From Panicum virgatum (lineage: Eukaryota > Streptophyta > Magnoliopsida > Poales > Poaceae): 64,000 nucleotides of DNA. The stretch lies in NCBI RefSeq assembly GCF_016808335.1, contig NC_053139.1, forward strand, positions 15,239,819 to 15,303,818. The letters are read 5' to 3'. The translations under genes were made by a program, and so were the position numbers. How positions within the stretch are numbered: position 1 is the stretch's first letter; the number at the start of each line of letters is the position of its first letter. Shown here in pieces: positions 48,287 to 59,469 of the stretch. The notes beneath the pieces were generated by a model that had not been told where the DNA came from, did not search any database, and saw only the letters and a program-made list of their open reading frames with translations.

Positions 48287-49207
48287 CATGTCTATGTCAT
48301 CGACTACTACTGTAGCGGCAATCAGGGTTATCCCATCGTTATCAGGGGTCCTCTACTAGAGTATCTGCTACATGAACAGATGATGATCCCGTAAGAAAAT
48401 AAAGAATAAAACTTCCTTTACTAAGAGACTCACTACCATAGAAGATCACGAATACTTACTTAAGAAAGGAAGCATCCGTCGAGGTACAAGGCTGGAGAAG
48501 AGCGCCGACAGGCTGGCGCCCCTCCGAACTACCCCTCACTCTCTCCCTATTTCTAAGCACTATGGAGGTAGGGCTTCAGCTTGGAGTCGAGCTCTTATCT
48601 TCTTGTTGTGTGTTGAATGAGGGACTCCTCTCCACCTTATATAGCCCCTCCAAGGACGGAATGCTAGGCAGAACTTTCGAGGTGGAACCATCCGGAACCG
48701 GAGTACGGAGAGCGGTGGGAGCCTCCAGGAGAAAGATGGGCCTGATTGGGCCCAGTGGGGGGTCGGCTGATCCAAGGGGTCGGCCGACCCCTTTCTGAGG
48801 CCGTTTGGGCCCATCTTCGGTCGGTGCATTCCTTGTGGGCTCCTTGTATAGGTTTCTGGGTGCTCGCCTGAAGATAAGTTAGTTTAGCTTGTCATTTGGG
48901 TCCATGGATCCATGTGCTTGCCTCTATTTTTGTCGAAAGTGTGTTTTCCCTTGGGCTTGGGCTGATTTACTTCAGGATATGTGGGCCCTCTAATTCTCGT
49001 GCTCGTGTAGAATGCTCTGATGTGTACTTTTCCCTTTGTTTGAGCTTGGTTTTCTTTCGTATGCAGATATGGCTTCTTGTAAATAGTGATTTACCAAAAC
49101 TTATGGAAATGATTAGTATCAAACTCCTATATCTAGTTTGGTGTTTGTTTTGACACTGTTCTTTGCAAGAGTTGATGGTCAGATATGACACTTAAGGACT
49201 GTCAACA

Positions 49208-51634
49208 AAACCCCCACACTTAGTCCTTTGCTTGTCCTTGAGTAAAGGTTAAGGACTAATGTGGAACAACTCCTCATTTGGTATGATGCCTGCATATAAG
49301 TTATTCCAAGCCTCACCTTTACTTGTGAACTTTGAAGTGTCTACCATGCCATCTTGGGTAGTTGAGGGATGGAATGGATTAGAGTCAAGTCATTCTTACT
49401 TTCCCTTCTTATATGACTTGGTTTTTTTTAAAAACATTTTCAAAACAAACTTAGACTTGCTCCTCGAATGATTCTCTTAGATCGCTCAAGGTGTATGGTT
49501 CCTCACCAAGGCAATGTTTTGCCTCTTTTCATCCTGCTTCTAATAAGGCTTTTGTGGAGTTTAGGGTAGGGAATCAAAAGGAGGCATACTTGCATTGCAT
49601 ATGTTGCTAAGTGAAAAATCAGATCCAAGGAGAAAACAAGGCATACAATCAGATCAAGATGTGCATGTGTGTGGTTATGTGGGTGGTACGTGGAAGATGT
49701 ATGGAAAACTCCTTTTTTGTGAACTCTCTCCCTTTTGAATCTATTTTGAGAACATGGCTATTTTTTTCTTTTTACATACTTGGACCTTCATGTGTCCAGT
49801 TTTTTTAATAGCCCATGTCTCTTTTGTAAGATAAACTAGAGAGAGATCAACATATATGGTGGAGCCTTTATTTGGTGGAATGGGTGGATGGATGGGTGAA
49901 ATGTGGCCAACTCCCAGTGTAGGAGTTTAGCATATATAGGTGGTGTGTACGTGTTCTTAATCATGAAAGCATGGAATGAATCTCACAAGGGTTACAAACA
50001 ATTTGACAAAGCTCAATGCAAAAACAAGTAGCATATGTATAAGGTTTCCAAATGGGATCAACATATGGCTTTGGTAGGAATTTTAACATCACTGAGGAGA
50101 CAAGCTCTTCTTCTTCTTTTTTTGAATTTTCTGAAAGATAAAATTTCCCAAGTACTTTATAGAGAGAAGCAAGGTTCCTTTCATCATTCCATATCTCATT
50201 CGTCAACTACTTAGATGACATGCTTTCCCTATGATAGATTGTTCATAAGTAATAGGAATATAAGCGAGGAATAAAGAATATGCAAGCCAACCATGGGAAA
50301 GGCATGTTCAGCATAAGGAGATTGGCAAGGTTTAATGAGTTTAATTTTAGTGGTCAAAATGAAATTTGTTTAAACTCAAGATTCAGGGAGTTCAAGGGGT
50401 AGTGTTGCACAAACCATCATTGAAGAGGAGGAAGAGGAACTAATGGGAGTCGGAGGAGGTTTGGTTGAACCAGACGTTTAGCCATCCCTCTCCGTATCTC
50501 ATCTGTCCTATTCTTCAGTGTGCTGGACCGTCCGATGCTGTGCAACATGTTGGGGGAGGATCTCAAATGAGTGTGCACCTGATGAGGTTGAGAGATCTCC
50601 CCCCACTTATTTTTGTACATGTTTTTATTGAACAAAGCAAACAAGGGGTGGAAACAAAAACTCTACCGGTTTGAATACCGGGGAGTTTAAACCTTTATTT
50701 ATTCAAGGCGCATGGAGAGAGTGTGGTGCCTCAGTTTCTTTTTGCTATTATTTTTGTTATTTATTTTTTATATTCTTTTTGTCATGGCAAACTAGGCATG
50801 CTGGGTAACGTAGCAGGGTGGAAACATGATGTGAGGATGCATGAAGTGTGTGGGATACTTACCTGATCGACCTTCCCAAGCATTGAACATAAATGCAAGA
50901 GTTTAGCATTATATGCATGGGGCAAAGTTTGCATTTGTTCTTCTTGGTTCCTCGTGCATTGTCTTCCCATGGGACCAAGGAGCGATGTATGAGTGTTGGG
51001 GTTATTGTATGCTTCTCTTTGGTTGTTTATTTCATTTCCTGCAAAAGGTTAGTGGATAACAAATACTCGAGGAACGTTTAAGGAATTTTGAAAGGATCTC
51101 ATTGTTGGCTTAAGATTAGTTGTTCACATCCATGCTTAAGAAAAATCAAATTCAACAAATCAAGAATCATGGATCCCAAAATGTTTGCCATCATTTTATT
51201 TTATTATTATTTTTTAAGAGAGATTCTTTATTTCAAAAAAAGTTTTTTAAGATACATCTTTTATTTTGAAAGGTTTGTTATATATAAATTCACCAATTTT
51301 ATCTTTTTAGGAAGACTTGAACAAGGCTGAGATAAAAATTGCATGAACATACTAAAGGGGCATTTCGCAAAATACTCACGGTGAACCTTGAGAGGTTATC
51401 TGTGCCTCCCTTGCATGATGTGCAATTTTTGTTGAAGCGTGTCTTGGGCCTTGGTTTATCACACATATGAACTGAACTTGAGGACTTACCCATAAATCTT
51501 GAAAATTTTCCTACAGGGGGTAGTCTATGAAAAATATGCATCCAAAGTCCATGATAGTATTAACTCCAATGGTTCATTAATCAAATTCGACACCATGTTT
51601 TATTTAATTAAAGAAGGCTATTTAACCTAAGCAC
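49208..51634 (-). mobile_element. Element K, PPT and 3' non-coding region
   Basis: Begins with the complement of a G5 tract (49211-49215) and an imperfect CTTTGCTTG-TCCT-TGAGTAAAG stem. The next kilobase aligns with F 6136-6613 plus 41371-41900. A 75-codon frame at 50417-50644 might be a remnant of a second ORF but has no recognisable motif. The rest shows nothing gene-like. Element C interrupts it at 51640. Confidence 0.7.
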
Positions 51635-51639
51635 CATGC
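51635..51639. repeat. TSD of element C (left)
   Basis: CATGC, identical to 61183-61187. Confidence 0.9.
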
Positions 51640-52905
51640 TGTTGGCGTTTCTTATGCCTAATAGAATATATATTCCGCAAGCGCATAAAATCACCGCTAT
51701 AGCACTTCACGTTGGAGTATTCCAGGGTATCGTAATTTTTCTCAGGGATGCACTATGGTAAAGAGTATCGTAAATCGAATGATAACCGTACTAGCTTAAT
51801 CAACCGACTCACTAGACGGGGGTAAGCCAGATGGGTAGATAGAATAAATGGCCAGTCAATGACCGGGTGACACACGGAGGCTCAACTCCTTAGAGAGGTA
51901 GCAGCTGGGAGGACAACGAGCGAGATAAGACACCTGATACACTTTTGAGTTACTCTAGTCCGGGCGAGAAAACCTGTAAGGTAAGATCCCGAACACTAGA
52001 AAGATAACTTAGCATAATGCTTGAGCCATAACTCAAGCAAGCTTGACTCCGACGACTCCAAAATCTCGAGCAAGCTTGACTCGACTCTAACTCCCAAGCT
52101 ACTAACCTACTCTAGAAAGTAAAGTAAAGAGAGAAGAGCTCCAATGGTGTGTGTGTGTGTTACAAGTGAGGGATGAGTGTTCTATTTATAGAACTCCAGG
52201 GTCGGTTCTGAGCACTTGAAGCACGTGGTGTCAGTGGGAAGCAGGTATGGCGGTTGTGTTTGTCTTCCATGCGAAGGCTGAGCCTGAGTGGCTTCCAAGT
52301 GGGGCCGGCCGGCCTCCCCTAGGCCGGCCGGCCTGGCGATGTGGCCATCTGGCCACCACCTTTTTCTGGACGCTCCTGATCTCCTCCTAGTGTCAGTGTG
52401 GGTTGCTTGGCTTCAACGCGTGCATGTGCTAGGCCGACCGGCCTGAGGGAGGCTAGCTGGCCTCTCTCTCGCACATCTTGGCCCTCTGTTGTGCCGACGT
52501 TGCACTCCACGCTTATGATTTGTCCAGGGAGGTGGATCACTAATTTGCACGTCGGTTTGAGCTGACCTGTGGGTCCTTTGATGCATGCCAATGCCTCTCG
52601 GTCCATTTGATCAAACCGACATCCAATCCATGACTCAGAGGCATTGTACTTATGTCACATTGCCCCTGGATAGAAGACGTGGCAACATGTGCAGGGGTGC
52701 CAGGCCGGCCGGCCTAGGAGAGTCCGGTCGGCCTGGGTTTCCACCCAAATTCGTCCATTTTTAGTACATATTCTCATGAAATCAAAACTCATCCAAAACT
52801 TGTTAAACTTCTTAGAAATAAGTAAAATATGAATGGAACATAGTGTAAAGCTCTATTTATTTCCGAGAAGTTGATGGCCAAAATGTGAAATAATGGCCGT
52901 CAACA
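51640..52905 (-). repeat. 3' LTR of C (1266 bp, internally deleted)
   Basis: Same ends as the 5' LTR but about 450 bp shorter. One deletion removes the counterpart of about 59778-60110, flanked by TTGA on both sides; a second of about 100 bp lies near 52018-52045. TATA-like box (minus) at 52182-52191. Palindromes at 52303-52314 and 52322-52333 (19 bp apart), a perfect one at 52703-52714 and degenerate partners. A GT microsatellite lies at 52147-52160. Confidence 0.9.
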
Positions 52906-52946
52906 CCCCCCCCCAAGCTTAAACTTTTGCTCGTCCTCGAGCAAAG
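52906..52946 (-). other. PPT of C with perfect stem-loop
   Basis: Complement of a G9 tract (52906-52914) next to the LTR, then stem TTTGCTCG (52926-52933), loop TCCT, CGAGCAAA (52938-52945). Confidence 0.85.
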
Positions 52947-54336
52947 CTTAAACCGAGGCTCGGTGGATCAGGAGTTGCGTCGATGTTCACACCCTGCAGG
53001 TACCTTGTGCACAACATATTACTCTTCCCGAATGTACTGTGAATAAGTTGGCTCATACCTTAGGTTTTGGAGGATGGGGCGTATTAGTTTTTCATCCCTC
53101 GGTCTTGAGCGGTTGATGGACTGAACAACCTTCACCGGAATGTTTTCTGCTGCTTGTTCAGGTTCCTAGCTCGGAATTTTGTAAGTTTTTTTTTTCAAAA
53201 GAGGTTCAGGTTTCCCAATGGTACTCTCGAGTCACTCAAGGTGTATGATCCTCACTTATGGTCAGAGTATTTGACCATCTTCTTCCTACTCTAAGGCTGA
53301 TATGTGGATCTCATGTGTAGGAAGAGTTTTGCATACCTTGATTACCTGTATTGCCGAGCCAAAAGACGATCTGCAAAGGGTTGGTACTTAGCCAAATTCC
53401 GATCTTATGGAAGGTAAAATGTCAGGGAGAGAGGAAGGAAATGGACTCACACTTGGATGGAATTTGGTCTTTTTATTTGAACTCCATATTTTGCAACTCT
53501 TTTGGGAATGGAGTATGGAACTTCTTTTCCTTCATCATTTCTTTTTAAGAAGACAACTCCATACTCCTTTGCTGATGTAATATTGAATTTCTTTGGAGTT
53601 TGGGGATGGTAAGACCTTTTGAGATGAGTGAGCACACTGTGGAGATTTTGGGTTTGTGATTGCGGGGGAATTGTGTTGGTGTAGGTGGATGTCAATACCC
53701 GGAGTATGTGACTGATAGACCAGACATTTTGAGGCTAGCAAACAATGGGTACGCGAAGGAGAAAGATCGGTAGATGGCAAGTACCATTCCCTGGGCAGAC
53801 ACACCGTTCGACAAAGCTCAAAGTAACACAAGATAGCTCATAACGGTTAATGAAACTTGTAAAGCTCTGGATAGGTCATTTAAACCAAGGGGAAACCTTT
53901 ACTATGATTAAATTTTCAAAAGAATTCCGAGAGGTTCCCTACTAGAGCAAGCAGTTTAAATCCGGTTTGGGCTATCTCGAATTCCGCAACAACTTAGACT
54001 TTAGAAATTAAACTCATGCCTCCACATATCCAGATTTTCAGTGGAATTATTATGTGCCAACTAGTTCAAGTACTAAGAGAGTAAAATGCTGTATACGAGG
54101 CACATACAAAGCATGAATAGAGCAACTATTCATCATTTCCAAAGCAAGAGCTTACACGGATTTCCACTCATATGAGTTTTATTCAAAGCATGGAAATATT
54201 TTTGGGATTTTTGTTATGAGATTATCATTATTATATATATATTCAAATTTTATTTAGAACTGGCATGGTTGCTGAAAATAACGGAGGGGAATGATGACTT
54301 ACCTGGCGGTGTGACCCCCCCAAGATTCGATGAAGC
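52947..54336 (-). mobile_element. 3' non-coding region of C
   Basis: About 1.4 kb without a gene; partly similar to F and K 3' regions. AT-rich runs near 54230. Confidence 0.65.
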
Positions 54337-55995
54337 TCAATCCTCCTCATCGGAGTTCTCCTCCTCCTATTCCTCCTCAGAGTTCTCCTGTTCAGGCTGC
54401 TAGTACGGCTGGTGCTGCTGGAGCGGCTGGGACTGCTGGTGGTCTAGCCCCATGTGGATGAAGATGTTGGACACATCGTACTGTAGGGCGGATGTCAACC
54501 CCCAACTCTGCTGAGTGAGCTGGGTGTTGTGCGTCATTGTCTCCTGCATTTGCTGCTGCTGTGTGCCAAGGGTGGTGATGCGGTTCGAGAGATCCGAGAT
54601 GCTTCATAGAATCGGATCCTCATAGTTGAAGTGTGCTGATGATGACGGACCCACCTGTGGACCATAAGACGGATGCATACCTGGAGGGTAATAGGGTCCT
54701 TGATCACCGGCGTACCCACTGCTGTCGGCCTGATATGAGTTCGGGTCGGTATGGGTGTAATACCCATATGCCTCCTCAAAACTCATGTTCTGTGTGGAAG
54801 GCCCTGGCTGTGCAGTAGTGTGAACCGAGGGGGTTCATCATGATGGTCCTGCTCCAGCTTGCTGTTGTTCGCGCCGGGTCCTGCTCCTCATCTGTGGTCC
54901 TGCAACACACCACCTTGTGGGTTCTCTTTTCTCCATCTGCAAGGTTAGGCTTTTCTCTGAGTAGAGAGAGATTCTCGGGCATGGCAGGTCGATCTCCCTA
55001 TCGTACCCGGGGTAACACATAAAGATAGAGTTCCCGGGCCCCTTTCGCATCATGTGCCCTTGCACAAAATGCTCGAGACCGACCTCGTATCTGTACGCCT
55101 CCGTCTCGGGCAAGAAGGTGACTTCATCGCCATCTATCGCTTTGACATACCTCGCAGTGTGAGTGACCAAAGAGGTCATGTCGATGTGGCTTTTGCCCGA
55201 AGTCATCTTCTACCAATGAGCAAACATGCTCCGGACAGGGGAGAAACGAATCTTGTTCGCCATAGCGTACAGATACTGCAGCTCAGGCAAGCTGCAGAGG
55301 TAGAGGTCTGCATGAGGGTGCACAACCATGGCAAGCCACTTGGCAAGAAACCTCAGAGTAGGATTATGGATGGAGACTATGCTATTCTTGCTACTCACAG
55401 GTTCATTAGAAATTAAGCTCCACTAAGAATTACGGTCGTACTGGTATTTTTCAGCAAGCGTGTTGGGGTCAAGGATGCATCTTTTGTGAAAACCCAATGC
55501 TATGCCGAACTCTTTTAGGGTCATTTCAAATTGTTCGTTAAAGAACCGAAAGTAAACTTTAGTTTCAGAACCATTTTCTTCAACGACAAGAGATATGAGG
55601 AATTCCACGGTCAAGAGGTGCAAACCTGGTTCAACGACGTTGGCAAAATCCTCCCACCCGGCGGCGGTGAATGCTTGATTCATATCCTATTTAAGTCATG
55701 TTTACATGAGGAAGTAAGTTTCGAACCTCTTGGCGTGGCCGAAGCATTGCCTCTTCAATAGCTCAAGTGCCTCCCGCTCGTAGTCGTTCTTGACATCGAT
55801 TTGTTCAACCATCGTCAGGATCCTGATGCGGAGGCGGCTCCTTGGGATTACGGGAATTTCTTCTTCCTCCTGGGATATGTGTGTACGACAACCATAGTCG
55901 ATCGACATATTATCCCAGGAGGAAGATGAACTCTACGAACTTCTTGAGCTCCTCGAGAGCACCCTCTTGATTTTCTCCTTGGCTTTTCCGATCAT
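54337..55995 (-). pseudogene. ORF2 of C (Athila ORF1-like), several stops
   Basis: About 553 codons from ATG at 55993-55995 to TGA at 54337-54339. N-terminus basic and Ser-rich, then IPVIPRSRLRIRILTMVEQI; the central domain (55423-55683) has AAGWEDFANVV, LLTVEFL, FRFFNEQFEMT and IALGFHKRC, the same order as the GW...LEMF...LGF blocks of B ORF2. Next come LAKWLAMVVHPHADLYL and VGLEHFVQGHM. The C-terminus is Tyr/Pro/Gln-rich and ends in an acidic EEENSDEED tail. Stops include two TAG codons at likely CAG and GAG/CAG sites. Function unknown. Confidence 0.72.
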
Positions 55996-56337
55996 GATTC
56001 TTGCAAAAGATTAGCACACAACACTTGAAGGATATAGAGATTAAGGAGAGGGTTAGTCGTTCTTGCGGGGCGTTAAACCACCACAAACATTCGCCGTTTA
56101 GCATGCCATGATTTTTATTCAAGGGAAATATTTTTGGTATTTTTGGTTTATGAACTTCACTGACTACTGAATTTTATTTGTTTTTTAGCTGAGCTTGCAC
56201 TCAAGTCCTTCACTTAATTAACTCAAAAGAGCTTGATTAAGCAAAGAGACTTAAGGAAAGAAGGAAGGAATTACGAGCTCGGGTTGAACACTCAAACCTG
56301 AGTTCCTGGTGCAATGGGAAGCGTCGCTATCGTTGGA

Positions 56338-56372
56338 ATTAATAGGGGGCATAGAGGCCAGGCCGGCCGGCC
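56338..56372 (-). promoter_or_regulatory. Putative internal promoter upstream of ORF2 (C)
   Basis: Minus-strand CTATTAAT (56338-56345) follows GGCCGGCCGGCC (56361-56372), about 345 bp before the ORF2 ATG. Further palindromes lie near 56493-56504 and 56622-56633. The order matches B1 and B2. Confidence 0.35.
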
Positions 56373-56789
56373 TGGGACAGGACGGTCGGCTCTTCCACGG
56401 TGCCAAACGAGCCACAACGGTGCTCTACTCCCTAGACTTGCAGGTCTCAGTGCTCCTTTCGGTGGTGACGCGACGTGAACGGAGGAGGAGAGCCGGCCGG
56501 CCTCAATGGGGCTGTTCGGCCTGCCCCTGCACGTTCTGTGCTTCACGCTTTGTTCATTTGCTTTAGGCGCACTCAATGCACCTCATCCCCTGCTGCTCCT
56601 GGCTAAAGTGAGGACATTTGGGGCCGGCCGGCCAGCCTATATTTTGGCCGAAAATTTTCGTGAAGTTCTTGTGAATGCAGAGTTTCAAAAAATAAATGTG
56701 TTTTATTTTGAAATCAAACATGATAGGTAGCGATGAAATAAAAAAATATGCAAGGAAAAATAAACTATCCTATATGCAATGCAATGATG

Positions 56790-59331
56790 AATACATACCA
56801 TGTACCTCATGGCGAGGGCTCAAGTTTTGAGTATAGAGCGGGACTCTCTGTACCTTTGGTTCGGTTGTCGTCGCCGGATAGAGTCCCTGACGATGATACT
56901 TTCTTTCGCCACACTTTCTTGGTTGTGGGCGCTGTTTCGACCTCTTTCTTCTCTGATTCCAGAAACTTCTTACGTTGGATTCTTCATCTCGCATTTCTGT
57001 GGTTGTCAAGCTTAATTTGTTTCGTCTCCTCCTGAATCTGTAGACTTTCCACGAATTCAATGAGGGCTTCAATGGATGGGATAGATGGCTTCTCCGGCTC
57101 TTTCTCAGATTTCTTTTTCTGGTTAAAAGCTTTGACTTGTGAGAACTACTCGACCTATGGTTTGAAGGCGAACTTCTCCTTTTGCCCGTTGATGTTGAGC
57201 TAGATTTCTCCGGCTCCCACATCAATATGTGCATTTGCCGTACTCAAGAACGGTCACCCCAAGATGAGAGGCATCTTGGTGTCGACTTCCATGTCGAGAG
57301 CGACAAAGTCGACGGGGATTAAGAAATTCCGGATTTTGACCGGAATGTTCTCCGCAATCCCCGCAGGGTAGCGGACTGATTGATCTGCTAGCTGCAGACA
57401 CATGGTAGTAGGGGCAAGCGCATGATGGTTAAGTTTGTCGTAAACTACCTTTGGCATGACGCTGATGCTTGCTCCCAAGTCGCATAGAGCGTTGGTGAAA
57501 TGTTGGGTCCGGATCGAGCATGTGATGGTAGGGCATCCTGGGTCCTTCTTCTTCACCAGGAGAGGATCGAGTATAGCTGCGCTACACTCCTCTGTTAACT
57601 GCACGATCTCTGTGGTGGGCAGCGTCCTCTTGTTTCCAAGGATATCCTTGATATACTTGGCATACGTGGGTACCTGCATTGCATCAAGAAGCGGTATATT
57701 GACATATAGCTTCTTTATTACCTCGATGAACTTGCCGAATTGTTCGTCGGCCACCGGCTTTCTTATCCGCTCCGGAAACGGTAAGGCAGTTGTATCGTGG
57801 TAATCCCATGAAGTTCTAGGGGGTTCCACGGGGTCTTCCTAGATTGCAGAGGTGCTGGATTCGATGGCTTCCTCCTGTACCTCGTCATCAATGTCGGTAT
57901 GGCTGGCTCCGCCGAGTTCCTGCATCTTGTGGGAAAGGTGGCTCTCGCGTGGACTTACCACCACGCGTAGTCACTGCACTAACGTTTTCCTTCGGGGTAA
58001 CTTCCGGTTGCCCGGGCAATTTCCCCGTGTTAGCATTAGGGCAAGAAGAGGCTAGCTGAGGTACCTGAGTTTCTATCATTTTATTAAAGCTCAACTGGTT
58101 TTTAATAACAGAATTAAAGCCCTCTAGTTGTGCAGCCATAGACTCCAAAATCTTGTCATTAACAAGAAATTTCTTGCTATTGTTGTCATTTTTTTGTTTT
58201 TGGCCGTACACTAGGTCTTTTAAAGTGGGCTGAAAGTTGTTATTGAAATTCATACCTTGTTGTTGACCGAAGGGGAGGTTGGGCTTTGAGTTCCTGGTGC
58301 GTCCTCTTGAGTTAACGGAATCTCGAGTTGGGATTGTTGTTGGTTCCAACGAAGTTCGCGTCCTCTTGAGTTAATGCGCATGAGCTGCCCGAGTGCCCAG
58401 TCTCGCCATATGTTTCACATGTCATTCGAGACTCTGAAACCTAGTTAACCTCCTGGTGCGGAGATTCCAGCTTCTTCATGAGAAGATCCATCTTGGCAGC
58501 CAACATGTCGACACTGTCGATTTGGTGCACGCCACTAGGAAGGGTTGGCTGCCTTTCACCTTTCCAACTCTGGTTGGAAGCTACCTTGTCCATCAGCGTC
58601 TTTGCTCTCGCAACATTGAGAGAAAGGAATGAACCACCCACTACTGAGTCAACGTGGTCTTGAGCTTGCTGATTCAGGCCATAGAAGAAGTTCTGAATGA
58701 TCAGCCATTCCTCCATGTCGTGGTGTGGGCATGCTTGGATGTATTCCTGAAGATGTTCCCAGACTTCTGGGATAGTCTCATCCGGTAATTGTTGAATTCT
58801 GGAGATCCTGTTCCTAAGGGCATTGGTCTTGCCCACTGGAAAGTACTTGGCTAGGAATGCATTGGAACAAGCTTCCCATGTTGTGAAAGCTTCCTTGTTG
58901 GAGTAGAACCACATCTTGGCCTTCTCGAGCAGTGAGAACAAGAATAGCCGAAGGTGGACGATATCCAATGTAGTTCCCTTGGGGTTGATGGTATTGCTCA
59001 CTTCCAGAAAATTCTAAAGATGGGCATTGGCATCCTCAAATGCCTTACCGCAGAACGGACTTGCCTGGACCATGTTTACCCATCCAGTTTTCAGCTCAAA
59101 GCCATCATTGCCGGCTTATTCTTGGTGCAATCCAGTAGGATTGTGGCTGTTGGACGAGGCTAAGTACTGACGAAGAGTCTTCTGGGCCATGGGTGATGAA
59201 GCTAATGTGGATGGGGAACCTGGAGGCCAAGTAAGTCTTTTCTGAGGTGGGACGATGCGGTGTCTCACAATTCTCCCAATTCTTTCTGGATTCGGTTTGA
59301 AGTTGCTTGGTAGGTCGAAATCGGTCATGCA
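56790..59331 (-). pseudogene. gag-pro: gag-protease of C, disabled
   Basis: Starts near 59328 (MTDFDLPSNF). Gag (58441-59001) shows LRLFLFSLLEKAKMWF, FLAKYFPVGKTNALRNRI and MEEWLIIQNFF. Linker 57888-58349 with KLPGQPEV. Protease 57254-57829 has ALCDLGASISVMP with the catalytic motif intact and MPLILG at its end; the following block is frameshifted. Separate frames show at least three breaks. The leader from PBS to start is about 115 bp. No polymerase follows. Confidence 0.87.
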
Positions 59332-59443
59332 CTGCTCTGCATCAATCAAAAAGATAGAGAGAGCAATGATAAGCCCACAAAGATTAGCGGTGACAAACTA
59401 GTGAGGTATATCAAACTATTTACAATATCTTTAGCCAATTGCT

Positions 59444-59461
59444 TCTCCGGCAATGGCGCCA
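59444..59461 (-). other. PBS of C (tRNA-Asp type)
   Basis: Minus strand TGGCGCCATTGCCGGAGA, two differences from the known tRNA-Asp PBS, 8 bp inside the LTR. Confidence 0.82.
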
Positions 59462-59469
59462 GAAATGCT

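Larger units (their letters stand above)
43697..49207 (-). repeat. 3' LTR of element K, split by nested solo LTRs
   Basis: Own sequence is 43697-44119 and 48287-49207, about 1.34 kb. Ends TGTTGGTATTTC and GGACTGTCAACA. It is followed at 49208 by a PPT, so it is the 3' LTR of a minus-strand element. Inserted in F gag; the 5 bp before it are TAGCA, and the far end of K is not seen. Confidence 0.82.

Noticed and set aside
54337..55995. ORF2 as a retroviral-type envelope
   Set aside because: No signal peptide, transmembrane span or cleavage site is visible in any copy; only its position is env-like.
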